In this document: piece after piece, positions 8,392-16,714 of the stretch
How the letters are laid out: every line of letters starts with the position of its first letter
Numbering within the stretch: the stretch's first letter is position 1
Source of the DNA: an uncultured bacterium
GTDB lineage: Bacteria; Nitrospirota; Thermodesulfovibrionia; Thermodesulfovibrionales; CALJEL01
Reading direction: 5' to 3'
Assembly: GCA_938074335.1 (NCBI GenBank)
Contig: CALJEL010000116.1
Span: 1-34,585, forward strand
Length of the DNA: 34,585 nucleotides
The notes under the pieces: generated by a model
What the model was told of the DNA's origin: nothing
The model's database searches: none
The model's input: only the letters and a program-made list of their open reading frames with translations
Program-made: the position numbers and the translations under genes

Positions 8392-9144
8392 ATGAAACAA
8401 AACAAGAGGAGAATTCAAGTCCGCTCCTATCACACCAATGCGCCAGAAAGAGGGCCATTAGCATTATCCCCTAAAATTATTGATTTTATGCGGGCTTCCT
8501 TTATCTGGAGCTCACTATCTGATACCTTAAAAAATCAAAAGAAATTCGGAACCCACTTTTATTTATATAACAAGAGGTTCTCACCAGCTTTCTACTGCCT
8601 TTTTGGGATCCTGCTGTTTGTTTTGATCTTTTCACGGATTATTTATGCCCAGGAAATAAATAACCTTGATGTAAAGATTAAAGGTGAAGAACTTATAGTC
8701 TCCATATCCATAATCCTCCATGAAGAATTTATAAATGAGGTCAAAAATGGTATCCAGAAGGAACTGATCTTTTATATAGATCTCTTCAGGGTCTGGAAAT
8801 TCTGGCCTGATGAATATGTCTATGGTAATTCTATAGTAAGGAAGATTGTGGGGGATGTAATAAAAGGTGAGTACATAATGAGCTCTTTTGATAGAAACAA
8901 AAAGGTGATTATTGAAAAGAAGTTCAAAAGCCTTGAATCAATGCTTAAGGCTATGGCAGAGATAGGTCCTATTTCCCTTATAAATATTAAAGGAATGGAA
9001 TCAGGTGATTATTATGTGAGGGTTACTGTGGAATCAAGGTTGAGAAAACTACCTCCTGTGGTGGGCTATATCCTGTTTTTTATACCAGAAAAGGAGTTTT
9101 CAATAACAAAGGATTCTCCCATCTTCAGGCTTGGTTCAAGATGA
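8392..9144 (+). CDS. DUF4390 secreted/membrane-anchored protein (start uncertain)
   Basis: The conserved part starts around QEINNLDVKIKGEELIVSISI and continues through LHEEFINEVKNGIQKELIFYIDLFR to VTVESRLRKLPPVVGYILFFIP, which fits DUF4390. It follows a hydrophobic segment, FYCLFGILLFVLIFSRIIYA, ending in an AXA-like site, so the protein is probably exported. The N-terminal stretch before that segment (about 65 residues) is not conserved-looking, so the real start may be downstream. I use ATG 8392, which has TATAAT 10 bases upstream and no ribosome site. The stop overlaps the NtrY-like start (ATGA). DUF4390 genes often sit before ntrYX. The function is unknown. Confidence 0.65.
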   Translation: MKQNKRRIQVRSYHTNAPERGPLALSPKIIDFMRASFIWSSLSDTLKNQKKFGTHFYLYNKRFSPAFYCLFGILLFVLIFSRIIYAQEINNLDVKIKGEELIVSISIILHEEFINEVKNGIQKELIFYIDLFRVWKFWPDEYVYGNSIVRKIVGDVIKGEYIMSSFDRNKKVIIEKKFKSLESMLKAMAEIGPISLINIKGMESGDYYVRVTVESRLRKLPPVVGYILFFIPEKEFSITKDSPIFRLGSR

Positions 9145-11261
9145 GATCGTATAGAAACATAGTTATACTCCTTTTGCTGCTCAGTCTGTTTTTTGCTGTG
9201 AATATTTATCTCTTCACAAGATTTATAAAACTTGGCAATGAACCCCTCCATGCAATACTTTTTCTTGCAGAGATTAATCTCAATCTTCTTGCCCTGCTGA
9301 TACTCTTCTTCTATGTTGGTAAGAGCCTGCTCAGGCTCTACATAGACAGGAAAAAAGGGGTTCCGGGACATAGATTCCAGATACAGCTCGTGAGTATCTT
9401 TGTAATCCTTACCCTCATACCAGGAGTATTTCTCTTCATTATAGGAAGTGGCCTGGTGACAGGTTATATTGACAGATGGCTGACCCCTCAAAGCCTTTCC
9501 TCCCTTGAGCAATCACTTGCAATGGCAAGGACATATTATGAAGATAAAAAGGAACTGCTGAGATCCGAAGGACAGCGGCTCAGGCATGGTATTAATAGAA
9601 GTCGTGGTTCAGAAGATTGGTATCTGAAATCAGAGAATTCCGGGGAAGGGAGGATCGGTGTATGGGAGATAATAAAATCTCCTGAGGATGAGCTAACAAG
9701 GGAGGCATCTCTTAGAGGAGAGTCCTCTGATATACTGAAGACAGGGGAAGGCGAATATATAAGGATAGCCCTTCGTTCAGAAAAGGGGATTTTGAGGGGT
9801 GCCTTAAAAATTCCTGCAGAAATAACAGGGTCAGTAGATAGATTAAAAAAAGATTATGAGGACCTTTCTCTAAAATTAAAATGGAAATTTCCTCTTAAGA
9901 TAAATTTCGTTATGATCTTTGGTTTCTTTACACTTCTTATTATTATGCTTGCCCTGTGGACTGGTATCAGGATATCAAAAAGAATCACAGTGCCCGTGGC
10001 AGAACTTACAGAGGCAACCATGGCTGTAGCATCAGGAGATCTTGATGTGCGGTTAAAAACTGATCCGGGTCGAAATGATGAAATTGGCTATTTAATAAAA
10101 AACTTCAATTTTATGATAGAGGAGCTTAAAAACAGTAAAGAGGAATTACAGGAGGCATACAGGCAGACAGAGGAGCAAAGAATAAGGCTATCCAGTATAC
10201 TTGAGCATATACATACAGGTGTCCTTTTTATTGACAGTAATGGTGCAATAGTATCCATAAATAAGGCGGCAGAAAAGATACTGGGTATTTCTCAGGAGTT
10301 TCTGGGAAAAAATTACAAAGACCTTCTTTCCTATATAGGCTCTGAAGAACTGGATAAACTTATAAGGGGTATAAGGCTCAGAGACCTTAAAGGAATAGAG
10401 AAGGAGATAAGACTTAATATTAAAGAAAGGTCTCTATCCCTCAGGGTATTCATAACAGGCTTGAGGATACCTGACAGGGCGGGTGAAGTGATAGGGTTAA
10501 TAGTGGTCTTTGATGACATCACCGATATTGTCAATGCCCAGAGGGCCCTTGCCTGGCAGGAGATAGCCTTAAAGATTGCCCATGAGGTCAAAAATCCCCT
10601 CACCCCGATAAAATTATCCACGGAAAGGCTTATAAAGAAGTGGCATCAGAAAGACAGTGACTTTGAAGAGGTCTTTGAAAGCTCCACAAGGACTATTATA
10701 CGGGAGGTGGAAAGCCTGAGAAGACTTGTTTCTGATTTTTCCCAGTTTGGCAGGATGCCGCAGATTAAAAAGAGAACTGTTGATTTAAGAGAGATATTAA
10801 AGGAGCTTTATAATCTTTATACTGGTTTTAAGGACATTAGAATGCATCTTGAACTGCCTCCTCAAGAGGTGATAGTTGAAATGGATCCAGAACAGATGAA
10901 GAGGGTTTTTATTAATATAGTGGATAATGCAATTGAGGCTATAAAAAGCCAGGATTCAACCCACGGCCCTCAGGTGAAAGGGAATATTTATATAAGTCTG
11001 AGTACCGATTATGATGCAGAGCAGGTAATGGTAAGGATTGCAGATGATGGCCCGGGGATATCTGATGATATAAAGGATAAACTTTTCATGCCTCATTTTA
11101 CCACCAAAAGAGGAGGTTCAGGTCTGGGACTTGCAATTGCAAACAGGATTGTTACAGAACACAGGGGATTGATTAAAGTAAAAGATAATGAACCCAAGGG
11201 AGCGGTCTTTATAATTGAAATACCCTTTATGAAAGAGGTTTCCCGAGATCATTATATCTGA
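9141..11261 (+). CDS. ntrY: NtrY-like membrane sensor histidine kinase
   Basis: The 706-aa sensor has the NtrY layout. Three membrane segments lie near the N-terminus (about 5-25, 35-58, 80-105), followed by an extracytoplasmic loop of about 145 residues, a fourth segment at about 255-278 and HAMP (about 280-333). A PAS domain follows (about 345-455, GVLFIDSNGAIVSINKAAEK), then HisKA with ALKIAHEVKNPLTPIKL and HATPase with DNAIEAI, ADDGPGI and GSGLGLAIANRI. NtrY phosphorylates NtrX, often in nitrogen or redox control. The exact signal here is unknown. The start ATG overlaps the DUF4390 stop, and ntrX follows after 9 bases. Confidence 0.88.
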   Translation: MRSYRNIVILLLLLSLFFAVNIYLFTRFIKLGNEPLHAILFLAEINLNLLALLILFFYVGKSLLRLYIDRKKGVPGHRFQIQLVSIFVILTLIPGVFLFIIGSGLVTGYIDRWLTPQSLSSLEQSLAMARTYYEDKKELLRSEGQRLRHGINRSRGSEDWYLKSENSGEGRIGVWEIIKSPEDELTREASLRGESSDILKTGEGEYIRIALRSEKGILRGALKIPAEITGSVDRLKKDYEDLSLKLKWKFPLKINFVMIFGFFTLLIIMLALWTGIRISKRITVPVAELTEATMAVASGDLDVRLKTDPGRNDEIGYLIKNFNFMIEELKNSKEELQEAYRQTEEQRIRLSSILEHIHTGVLFIDSNGAIVSINKAAEKILGISQEFLGKNYKDLLSYIGSEELDKLIRGIRLRDLKGIEKEIRLNIKERSLSLRVFITGLRIPDRAGEVIGLIVVFDDITDIVNAQRALAWQEIALKIAHEVKNPLTPIKLSTERLIKKWHQKDSDFEEVFESSTRTIIREVESLRRLVSDFSQFGRMPQIKKRTVDLREILKELYNLYTGFKDIRMHLELPPQEVIVEMDPEQMKRVFINIVDNAIEAIKSQDSTHGPQVKGNIYISLSTDYDAEQVMVRIADDGPGISDDIKDKLFMPHFTTKRGGSGLGLAIANRIVTEHRGLIKVKDNEPKGAVFIIEIPFMKEVSRDHYI

Positions 11262-11270
11262 GAGGTGGGC

Positions 11271-12644
11271 ATGGCTTATTTGATACTGGTTATAGATGAT
11301 GAGGAAGGGATAAGGGAAAGCCTCAAAGGTATCCTTGAAGATGAGGGCTATGAGGTCCTTACTGCTAGTAGCGCAGAAGAGGGGATGAAGATATTTGAAG
11401 AACAATTACCTGACCTTGTGCTTCTTGATATATGGTTGCCCGGTATGGACGGGATAGAGTCTTTAAAGAGGATGCGGGACAGAAGACCTTCTATCCCTGT
11501 AATAATGATATCAGGTCATGGAACAATAGAGCTTGCAGTAAAGGCTTCAAAACTCGGTGCCTATGATTTTCTTGAAAAACCCCTTTCCCTTGAAAGGGTT
11601 CTTATAACCGTTAAAAGGGCACTGGAGGTAGCAGCTCTTGAGGGTACACTAAAGGCATTAAAAGAGGAGGCAGCAGGCCGTTTCAGGCTTGTTGGTGAAT
11701 CTGCTGCAATAAGACACCTTAAGGCACAGATAGATATTGTTGCACCTTCTTCAAGTATAGTACTCATTACAGGAGAGAGTGGTTCAGGAAAGGAACTCGT
11801 GGCAAGGCTCATTCATGAAAGGAGTCCACGGAAGGGTGGTCCTTTTATTGAGGTAAATTGTGCAGCCATACCCCGGGAGCTTATAGAAAGCGAACTCTTT
11901 GGCCATGAAAGAGGTTCCTTTACAGGTGCTCATGAGAGGAAAAAGGGGAAATTTGAGCTTGCTGACAGGGGAACACTTTTTCTTGATGAGATAGGAGATA
12001 TGTCAAAGGAGGCACAGGCAAAGGTCTTAAGAGTAATAGAGACAAAGGAATTTCAAAGAGTTGGTGGAGGGAAAAATATAAAGGTGGATGTAAGGATAAT
12101 AGCAGCAACAAATAAGGACCTTCAGGAAGAAGTTAGAAAGGGAAACTTCAGGGATGATCTCTTCTACAGGTTAAATGTGATCCCTTTGAGGGTTCCTCCT
12201 TTAAGAGAGAGAAAAGAGGATATCCCTCTTCTTGTAGAGCATTTTTTAACCCTCATAGCATCTGAATATGGCAAGCCAAAGAAGAGACTGGAAGAAAAAG
12301 CCATAAAGCTTCTTGTAGACTATAACTGGCCCGGCAATGTGAGGGAATTAAGGAATCTCGTGGAGAGGCTTTTTATTATGTCTCAGGGAGATATCATTAG
12401 ATCAGAAGATATTGAATCTTCTTTTGGTCTTCCATCCCCTGGAATTCATTCCTATTTCAAATTCAATACACTCAGGGAGGCAAGGGAGGCCTTTGAAAGA
12501 GATTTTATCCTAAAAAAACTTCAGGAGAATAACTGGAATATCTCTAAGACAGCAGAGGCAATAAGTCTTGAAAGGACAGCGCTGTATAGAAAGCTTAAAC
12601 ATTTAGGGATAACAGAGGCTGATAGTAGTGCGACAGTGCGATAG
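11271..12644 (+). CDS. ntrX: NtrX-like sigma54-dependent response regulator
   Basis: The 457-aa regulator has a receiver (VIDDEEG; phospho-Asp in LLDIWLPGMDG), an AAA+ domain with Walker A GESGSGKE and a GSFTGA loop (a Ser variant of GAFTGA), and a C-terminal Fis helix-turn-helix (NISKTAEAISLERTALYRKL). The start ATG at 11271 follows GAGAGGTGGGC. The track ORF begins two codons earlier at GTG. The last residues SSATVR and the TAG stop are encoded inside an 8-bp repeat array (AGTGCGAC units). The native C-terminus has therefore probably been replaced or extended by the repeat. It is paired with the NtrY-like kinase upstream. Confidence 0.9.
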   Translation: MAYLILVIDDEEGIRESLKGILEDEGYEVLTASSAEEGMKIFEEQLPDLVLLDIWLPGMDGIESLKRMRDRRPSIPVIMISGHGTIELAVKASKLGAYDFLEKPLSLERVLITVKRALEVAALEGTLKALKEEAAGRFRLVGESAAIRHLKAQIDIVAPSSSIVLITGESGSGKELVARLIHERSPRKGGPFIEVNCAAIPRELIESELFGHERGSFTGAHERKKGKFELADRGTLFLDEIGDMSKEAQAKVLRVIETKEFQRVGGGKNIKVDVRIIAATNKDLQEEVRKGNFRDDLFYRLNVIPLRVPPLRERKEDIPLLVEHFLTLIASEYGKPKKRLEEKAIKLLVDYNWPGNVRELRNLVERLFIMSQGDIIRSEDIESSFGLPSPGIHSYFKFNTLREAREAFERDFILKKLQENNWNISKTAEAISLERTALYRKLKHLGITEADSSATVR

Positions 12645-12700
12645 TGCGACAAACTACACAGAACCTCTCCCCGCTCTGTCGTTCTGTCGCACTATTTTTG
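12624..12700 (+). terminator. 8-bp-unit inverted array, probable terminator of ntrX
   Basis: Three head-to-tail 8-mers (AGTGCGAC, AGTGCGAT, AGTGCGAC; 12627-12650) face a complementary arm GCTCTGTCGTTCTGTCGCACTAT (12673-12695). The strongest part is a perfect 11-bp stem, ATAGTGCGACA (12641-12651) with TGTCGCACTAT (12685-12695), a loop of 33 bases, then TTTT. That fits an intrinsic terminator in the plus direction. On the minus strand no T-run follows. The TAG in each ATAGTGCGAC arm is the stop codon of a gene: ntrX on plus, cobA-hemD on minus. The long loop lowers confidence in the terminator role, but not in the repeat. Confidence 0.6.
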
Positions 12701-14206
12701 AACTGTTTTAATTATTGCCTCCACCAGTGCCTCGTTTGTCGCCTTCTCAGGCATTATGGAGACCTTAAGCCCGGCGGATTCAACTACCTTTTTTGTAACA
12801 GGACCTATGACCGCTATCTTTACATCCATTAAAAATTCCTTTGCCTCCTGGCCGATCAATTCTATAAAATTATTAAAGGTAGCACCACTTGTAAAGACCA
12901 CCATGGTAATCCTTCCCTCTTTTAGAAATCTCTTTATCCTCTTTGCATGGGTCTCTGGCTTTATGGATCTATATGTAACAGGTGCATCCACATGACCTCC
13001 AAGTTCCTTTATCCTTTCAGGTATTATCTCCCTTGCAATATCTGCCCTTGGAAAGAGTATACGGATACCCTCTAAATTTCCATTATAAAGCCTTTTAAAG
13101 GCCTCCACCACACCCTCTGCCCTGAATTCTTCAGGTACAAGGTCAACCAGTATGCCATATTTTTTTAATTCTTCTTCAGTTTTTATGCCAACAGAGCATA
13201 TCTTTACGCCCTTCAGCTCCCTCACATCCAGACCTTTTTCAAGCATTCTTTCCATGAAATATCTGACACCTGAAGAAGAGGTAAAGATGATCCATTGATA
13301 TGTTTGAAGCCTTGATAAGGAGTTATCAAGGCCTGTCCAGTCTTCTGGAGGTGTAATCTCTATTGTGGGAAAATCTATTACTTCTGCTCCAAGGAGCTCT
13401 AATTTTTCATAGGCCTCTGATTCCTTTCCTGTAATAACTATCCTCTGACCAAAGAGGGGCTTTTTTTCATACCAGAGAAGGACATCCCTGAGCCTTACCA
13501 CTTCACCGATTATAAATATGGCAGGTGGATTAATTTTTTTTTCTTTTATTATCTCAGGTATGGTCCTGAGAGTCCCTGTAATCGTAATCTGATCTGCCCT
13601 TGTCCCCCATCTTATAAGTGCAGCAGGAGTGTCGGGGTCTTTGCCATTTCTGATAAGCTGTTCTGTGATGGCAGCTAAATTTCTTACTGCCATAAGAAAG
13701 ACAAGGGTACCATCAAGTTCTGCAAGGGCCTTCCAGTTTATCCTGGTTTCATGTTTTGTTATATCTTCATTCCCTGTAATTACCGTGAACAGAGAAGATA
13801 GGTCTCTGTGTGTTAATGGGATACCCGCATAGGCAGGTACCGCAATTGCAGAAGATATCCCGGGTATTATCTCAAAGGGTATACCTTCCCTTGCAAGTAC
13901 CTCAGCCTCTTCTCCTCCCCTGCCAAATACAAAGGGGTCTCCACCCTTAAGCCTGCAAACGATCTTCCCCTCCTTTGCCTTTTCAACCAGTATCCTGTTT
14001 ATCTCTTCCTGAGTCATCTCATGATGGCCACCGCGTTTACCAGCGTAAATAAACTCAGCCTCATTTTTAAGATAGTTCAGGATTTGAGCATTTATGTGAA
14101 AGTCATATACCACAACATCAGAGAGTTGAAGTGCCTTCAGACCCTTGATGGTGAGAAGACCTGTATCTCCAGGGCCAGCCCCTACGATGTAAACCTTACC
14201 TGTCAT
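12692..14206 (-). CDS. cobA-hemD: Uroporphyrinogen-III C-methyltransferase / uroporphyrinogen-III synthase fusion
   Basis: The 504-aa bifunctional protein has two parts. Residues 1-245 are a SAM-dependent methyltransferase (VYIVGAGPGDTGLLTIKG; VCRLKGGDPFVFGRGGEE) that turns uroporphyrinogen III into precorrin-2 for sirohaem, cobalamin or haem d1. Residues about 250-504 are HemD (GQRIVITGKESEAYEKLELLGAEV; WIIFTSSSGVRYFMERM; VVFTSGATFNNF), which closes hydroxymethylbilane. Such fusions are common in anaerobes. The gene follows hemC on the same strand, but a repeat element of about 200 bp separates them. The stop TAG lies within the 8-bp array shared with ntrX. The ribosome site is weak (ACAGGC). 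Confidence 0.93.
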   Translation of the reverse strand: MTGKVYIVGAGPGDTGLLTIKGLKALQLSDVVVYDFHINAQILNYLKNEAEFIYAGKRGGHHEMTQEEINRILVEKAKEGKIVCRLKGGDPFVFGRGGEEAEVLAREGIPFEIIPGISSAIAVPAYAGIPLTHRDLSSLFTVITGNEDITKHETRINWKALAELDGTLVFLMAVRNLAAITEQLIRNGKDPDTPAALIRWGTRADQITITGTLRTIPEIIKEKKINPPAIFIIGEVVRLRDVLLWYEKKPLFGQRIVITGKESEAYEKLELLGAEVIDFPTIEITPPEDWTGLDNSLSRLQTYQWIIFTSSSGVRYFMERMLEKGLDVRELKGVKICSVGIKTEEELKKYGILVDLVPEEFRAEGVVEAFKRLYNGNLEGIRILFPRADIAREIIPERIKELGGHVDAPVTYRSIKPETHAKRIKRFLKEGRITMVVFTSGATFNNFIELIGQEAKEFLMDVKIAVIGPVTKKVVESAGLKVSIMPEKATNEALVEAIIKTVQK

Positions 14207-14236
14207 GCCTGTTTACTGTATAGTCTTTTTACCTTA

Positions 14237-14431
14237 ATCTGCCGATAGCAATGGCAGGGGATGCCGAAAAGGCTTTATCGCGACACCTTAATGTAAGATT
14301 TTTAATAACATTACCGAACATTTCTTACTTCACCTTTTGGTGAAAAACTGTTTAATACATGATAAATAAAAATTTGTCGCATTATAAAGGCTTTGAGGCA
14401 TCCCCTGCCATTAAAAATGCATTTCTATCAG
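14237..14431 (-). repeat. MITE-like intergenic element, copy B
   Basis: Outer arms ATGGCAGGGGATGCCGAAAAGGCTTTAT (14251-14278) and its imperfect complement (14384-14411) match at 25 of 28 positions, and pairing continues weakly through CGCGACA/TGTCGC. The ends are CTGCCGATAG (14239-14248) and CTATCAG (14425-14431). The interior has CGACACCTTAATG and the small hairpin TTCACC-TTTT-GGTGAA (14329-14344). The minus-strand reading matches copies A and C. The element lies between hemC and cobA-hemD, with its CTGCCGATAG end 31 bases from the cobA start. It has no ORF and no transposase. Confidence 0.75.
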
Positions 14432-14433
14432 TT

Positions 14434-14460
14434 GTAGGGGCAATTTAGAATTGCCCCTAC
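14434..14460. repeat. Perfect 12-bp-arm hairpin overlapping the hemC stop
   Basis: GTAGGGGCAATT-TAG-AATTGCCCCTAC is a perfect inverted repeat, followed on the plus strand by TTTTT. The hemC stop codon (minus strand TAG, 14457-14459) lies in its first arm. On the minus strand, the direction of hemC transcription, no T-run follows, so it is not an obvious intrinsic terminator for hemC. It could stop antisense transcripts. The GTAGGGGCAATT type recalls short palindromic repeats scattered in many bacterial genomes. Confidence 0.8.
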
Positions 14461-15458
14461 TTTTTATAGACCTCATCCAGTATCTCCTTAGCTCCTTTCT
14501 TAAGGAGGTCTTCAGCAAGGGCTATTCCGAGCCTTTCTGCCCTATCAATTGCACCTGTATCTGCAGAAGTACCTGTAAAAGCATCTTCTAAATGGCCCTT
14601 AATAAGCCTGTCCCCACTGAGAGAACCCACAAGTCCATCCATAACAAGTTTTCCCTCAAGGAGTCTTGCATGGGCAGCAATAGGGACCTGGCAGCCTCCT
14701 TCAAGTCTTTTAAGGAATGCCCTTTCTGCAATTACCTCAATAGAGGTTTTATAATCATTTAAGGGCTGAATCAGGGAATTGATAAACTCATCATCAATCC
14801 TGCATTCTATACCAATTGCGCCCTGGCCTATTGCCGGAAGGCTTATCTCAAGAGGAAGTATCTCTGTTATCCTGTGCTGCCAGCCAAGCCTTTTAATGCC
14901 AGCTGCAGCCAGTATCATGGCATCAAACTGGCCTTCATCTAACTTCCTGAACCTTGTATCAAGATTGCCCCTTAACTGTATTATTTGAAGATCAGGTCTT
15001 ATACTGAGAAGCTGACAGGCCCTTCTGAGACTGCTTGTGCCAAGCCTTGCACCTTCCGGGAGGTCTTGAAGGTTTTTATATTTAAAAATGATCTGTTCTG
15101 ATTTCTGACCTCTGACTTCTAAGCTCTTACTGATAAAGGCATCTCTTGGATCCTCTCTCTTACATATGGCGGTCAGATGAAGTCCATCGGGTATCACGGT
15201 GGGTACATCCTTCATACTGTGAACTGCAAGGTCAATTTCTTTCCTTAATAAGGCCTCTTCAATCTCTTTTACAAATAGACCTTTGCCCCCTACCTTTGCA
15301 AGAGGGACATCAAGTATCTTGTCTCCAGTGGTCTTTATCTTTCTGAGTTCTATCTCCATATCTGGTGAAAGTCTTAATATTTCATTTTTAACCCATTCAG
15401 ACTGCCACAGGGCAAGCTTTGAACCCCTTGTGCCGATAACTATTTTTTTTCTTTTCAT
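14457..15458 (-). CDS. hemC: Porphobilinogen deaminase (hydroxymethylbilane synthase)
   Basis: The 333-aa enzyme polymerises four porphobilinogen units to hydroxymethylbilane. Visible motifs are IGTRGSKLALWQ at the N-terminus, AVHSMKDVPT, GTSSLRRACQLL, IRPDLQIIQLRGNLDTR and the cofactor cysteine in RLEGGCQVPIAAHA, which carries the dipyrromethane primer. Length is slightly above the usual 310, with an insertion near residue 115-125. The start overlaps the hemA stop (ATGA), so translation is coupled. The final TAG is embedded in a perfect hairpin repeat. It is third in the ccsA-hemA-hemC-cobA/hemD series. Confidence 0.95.
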   Translation of the reverse strand: MKRKKIVIGTRGSKLALWQSEWVKNEILRLSPDMEIELRKIKTTGDKILDVPLAKVGGKGLFVKEIEEALLRKEIDLAVHSMKDVPTVIPDGLHLTAICKREDPRDAFISKSLEVRGQKSEQIIFKYKNLQDLPEGARLGTSSLRRACQLLSIRPDLQIIQLRGNLDTRFRKLDEGQFDAMILAAAGIKRLGWQHRITEILPLEISLPAIGQGAIGIECRIDDEFINSLIQPLNDYKTSIEVIAERAFLKRLEGGCQVPIAAHARLLEGKLVMDGLVGSLSGDRLIKGHLEDAFTGTSADTGAIDRAERLGIALAEDLLKKGAKEILDEVYKK

Positions 15459-16714
15459 TCCTCTTCTCCATTAAGGGAATACAACTTTTTAATGGTTGCA
15501 ATCAATATATCTTTATCCTCGCTATCATTCTTCAGGGCTGCTGTAGGAGGATGTATAAGTTTATTGACAATGGTACTGGCCAGCTGTATTACTGCCTTTC
15601 TTTCACGCTCATCCATGGATGGAAATTTGTTGAAGAAGTCTTTAAGCTCTGTCTCCTTTATTTCTTCCGCCTTTTTCCTCAGGGCGACAATTGTGGGAAC
15701 TGAATCAAGGGAATTAAACCATTTTTCAAACTTTTCCACCTCTTCATTTATTATATTCTCTGCTCGCTCGGCCTCTTTCTTTCTTTCAAGCATATTTGAA
15801 TCTACGACACCCTGAAGGTCATCTATATCATAGAGATAGACATTTTCAATTTCATTAATGGCAGGGTCTATGTTTCTCGGTACAGAGATATCTATCAGAA
15901 AGACCGGTCTGTGTCTTCTTTCCTTCATCACATGATGCATCTGCTCTTTTGTAACCACATATCTGGAGGCACCGGTTGAGCATATTACAATATCTGTATG
16001 GATTAGCTCTCCCGGGAAATCCTCAAATCTTATGGCCCTTCCATTGAATTCCTTTGCAAGCTCGCAGCCCCTTTCATAGGTCCTGTTTGCAACCGTGACC
16101 GCTCTTACGCCATTTGTTATAAGATGCCTTGCTGCAAGCTCAGCCATTTCACCAGCGCCAAGGAGCATAAAACTCTTTGTTGAAAGATCTTCAAATATCT
16201 TTTTTGCAAGTTCCACAGCAGCATAACTTATTGATACCGCATTTTCAGCGATCCTTGTTTCTGTCCTCACTCGTTTTGCAGCGGATATGGCCTTTTTTAC
16301 AAGGGTATTGAGAATAAGTCCTGTTGTCTTTCTCTGAAGGGCAAAATCAAAGGCATCCTTAACCTGACCGAGTATCTGGGGCTCTCCAACTATCATGGAA
16401 TCAAGACTTGATGCTACTCTGAAAAGATGTCTTGCAGCATCCATATCCTTCAGGATATAAAGGCTTTTTCTCAGATCCTGAAGCTCAACGGAATGAAAAC
16501 TTGAAAGAAACTTAATCAGCTCCTCTGATATATCCTCTTTTGAATGAAGATATAATTCAACCCTGTTACAGGTGGATATGATAAAGACCTCTTTAATTAA
16601 TGGATGGGCTGCAAGCTCCTTCAGTCCTTCCTCAAGCTTTGGACCATTGAAGGCAAGCCTTTCCCTTATCTCCACCTCTGCGGTTTTATGATTTAAACCT
16701 ATAACAGTTATCAT
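15455..16714 (-). CDS. hemA: Glutamyl-tRNA reductase
   Basis: The 419-aa enzyme reduces glutamyl-tRNA to glutamate-1-semialdehyde, the first step of the C5 haem route. It shows MITVIGLNHKTAEVEIRERLAF, the catalytic Cys in ISTCNRVELYLH, VGEPQILGQVKDAF, the NADPH-binding LLGAGEMAELAARHL, and the C-terminal dimerisation helix. The start at 16714 was chosen by the conserved N-terminus. It overlaps the ccsA stop (TGATG). The longer track ORF runs through ccsA and is spurious there. No glutamate-semialdehyde mutase or hemB is in the window. Confidence 0.95.
   Translation of the reverse strand: MITVIGLNHKTAEVEIRERLAFNGPKLEEGLKELAAHPLIKEVFIISTCNRVELYLHSKEDISEELIKFLSSFHSVELQDLRKSLYILKDMDAARHLFRVASSLDSMIVGEPQILGQVKDAFDFALQRKTTGLILNTLVKKAISAAKRVRTETRIAENAVSISYAAVELAKKIFEDLSTKSFMLLGAGEMAELAARHLITNGVRAVTVANRTYERGCELAKEFNGRAIRFEDFPGELIHTDIVICSTGASRYVVTKEQMHHVMKERRHRPVFLIDISVPRNIDPAINEIENVYLYDIDDLQGVVDSNMLERKKEAERAENIINEEVEKFEKWFNSLDSVPTIVALRKKAEEIKETELKDFFNKFPSMDERERKAVIQLASTIVNKLIHPPTAALKNDSEDKDILIATIKKLYSLNGEEE

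Noticed and set aside
14434-14465. Intrinsic terminator for hemC
   Set aside because: The T-run follows the hairpin on the plus strand only, while hemC is read on minus.
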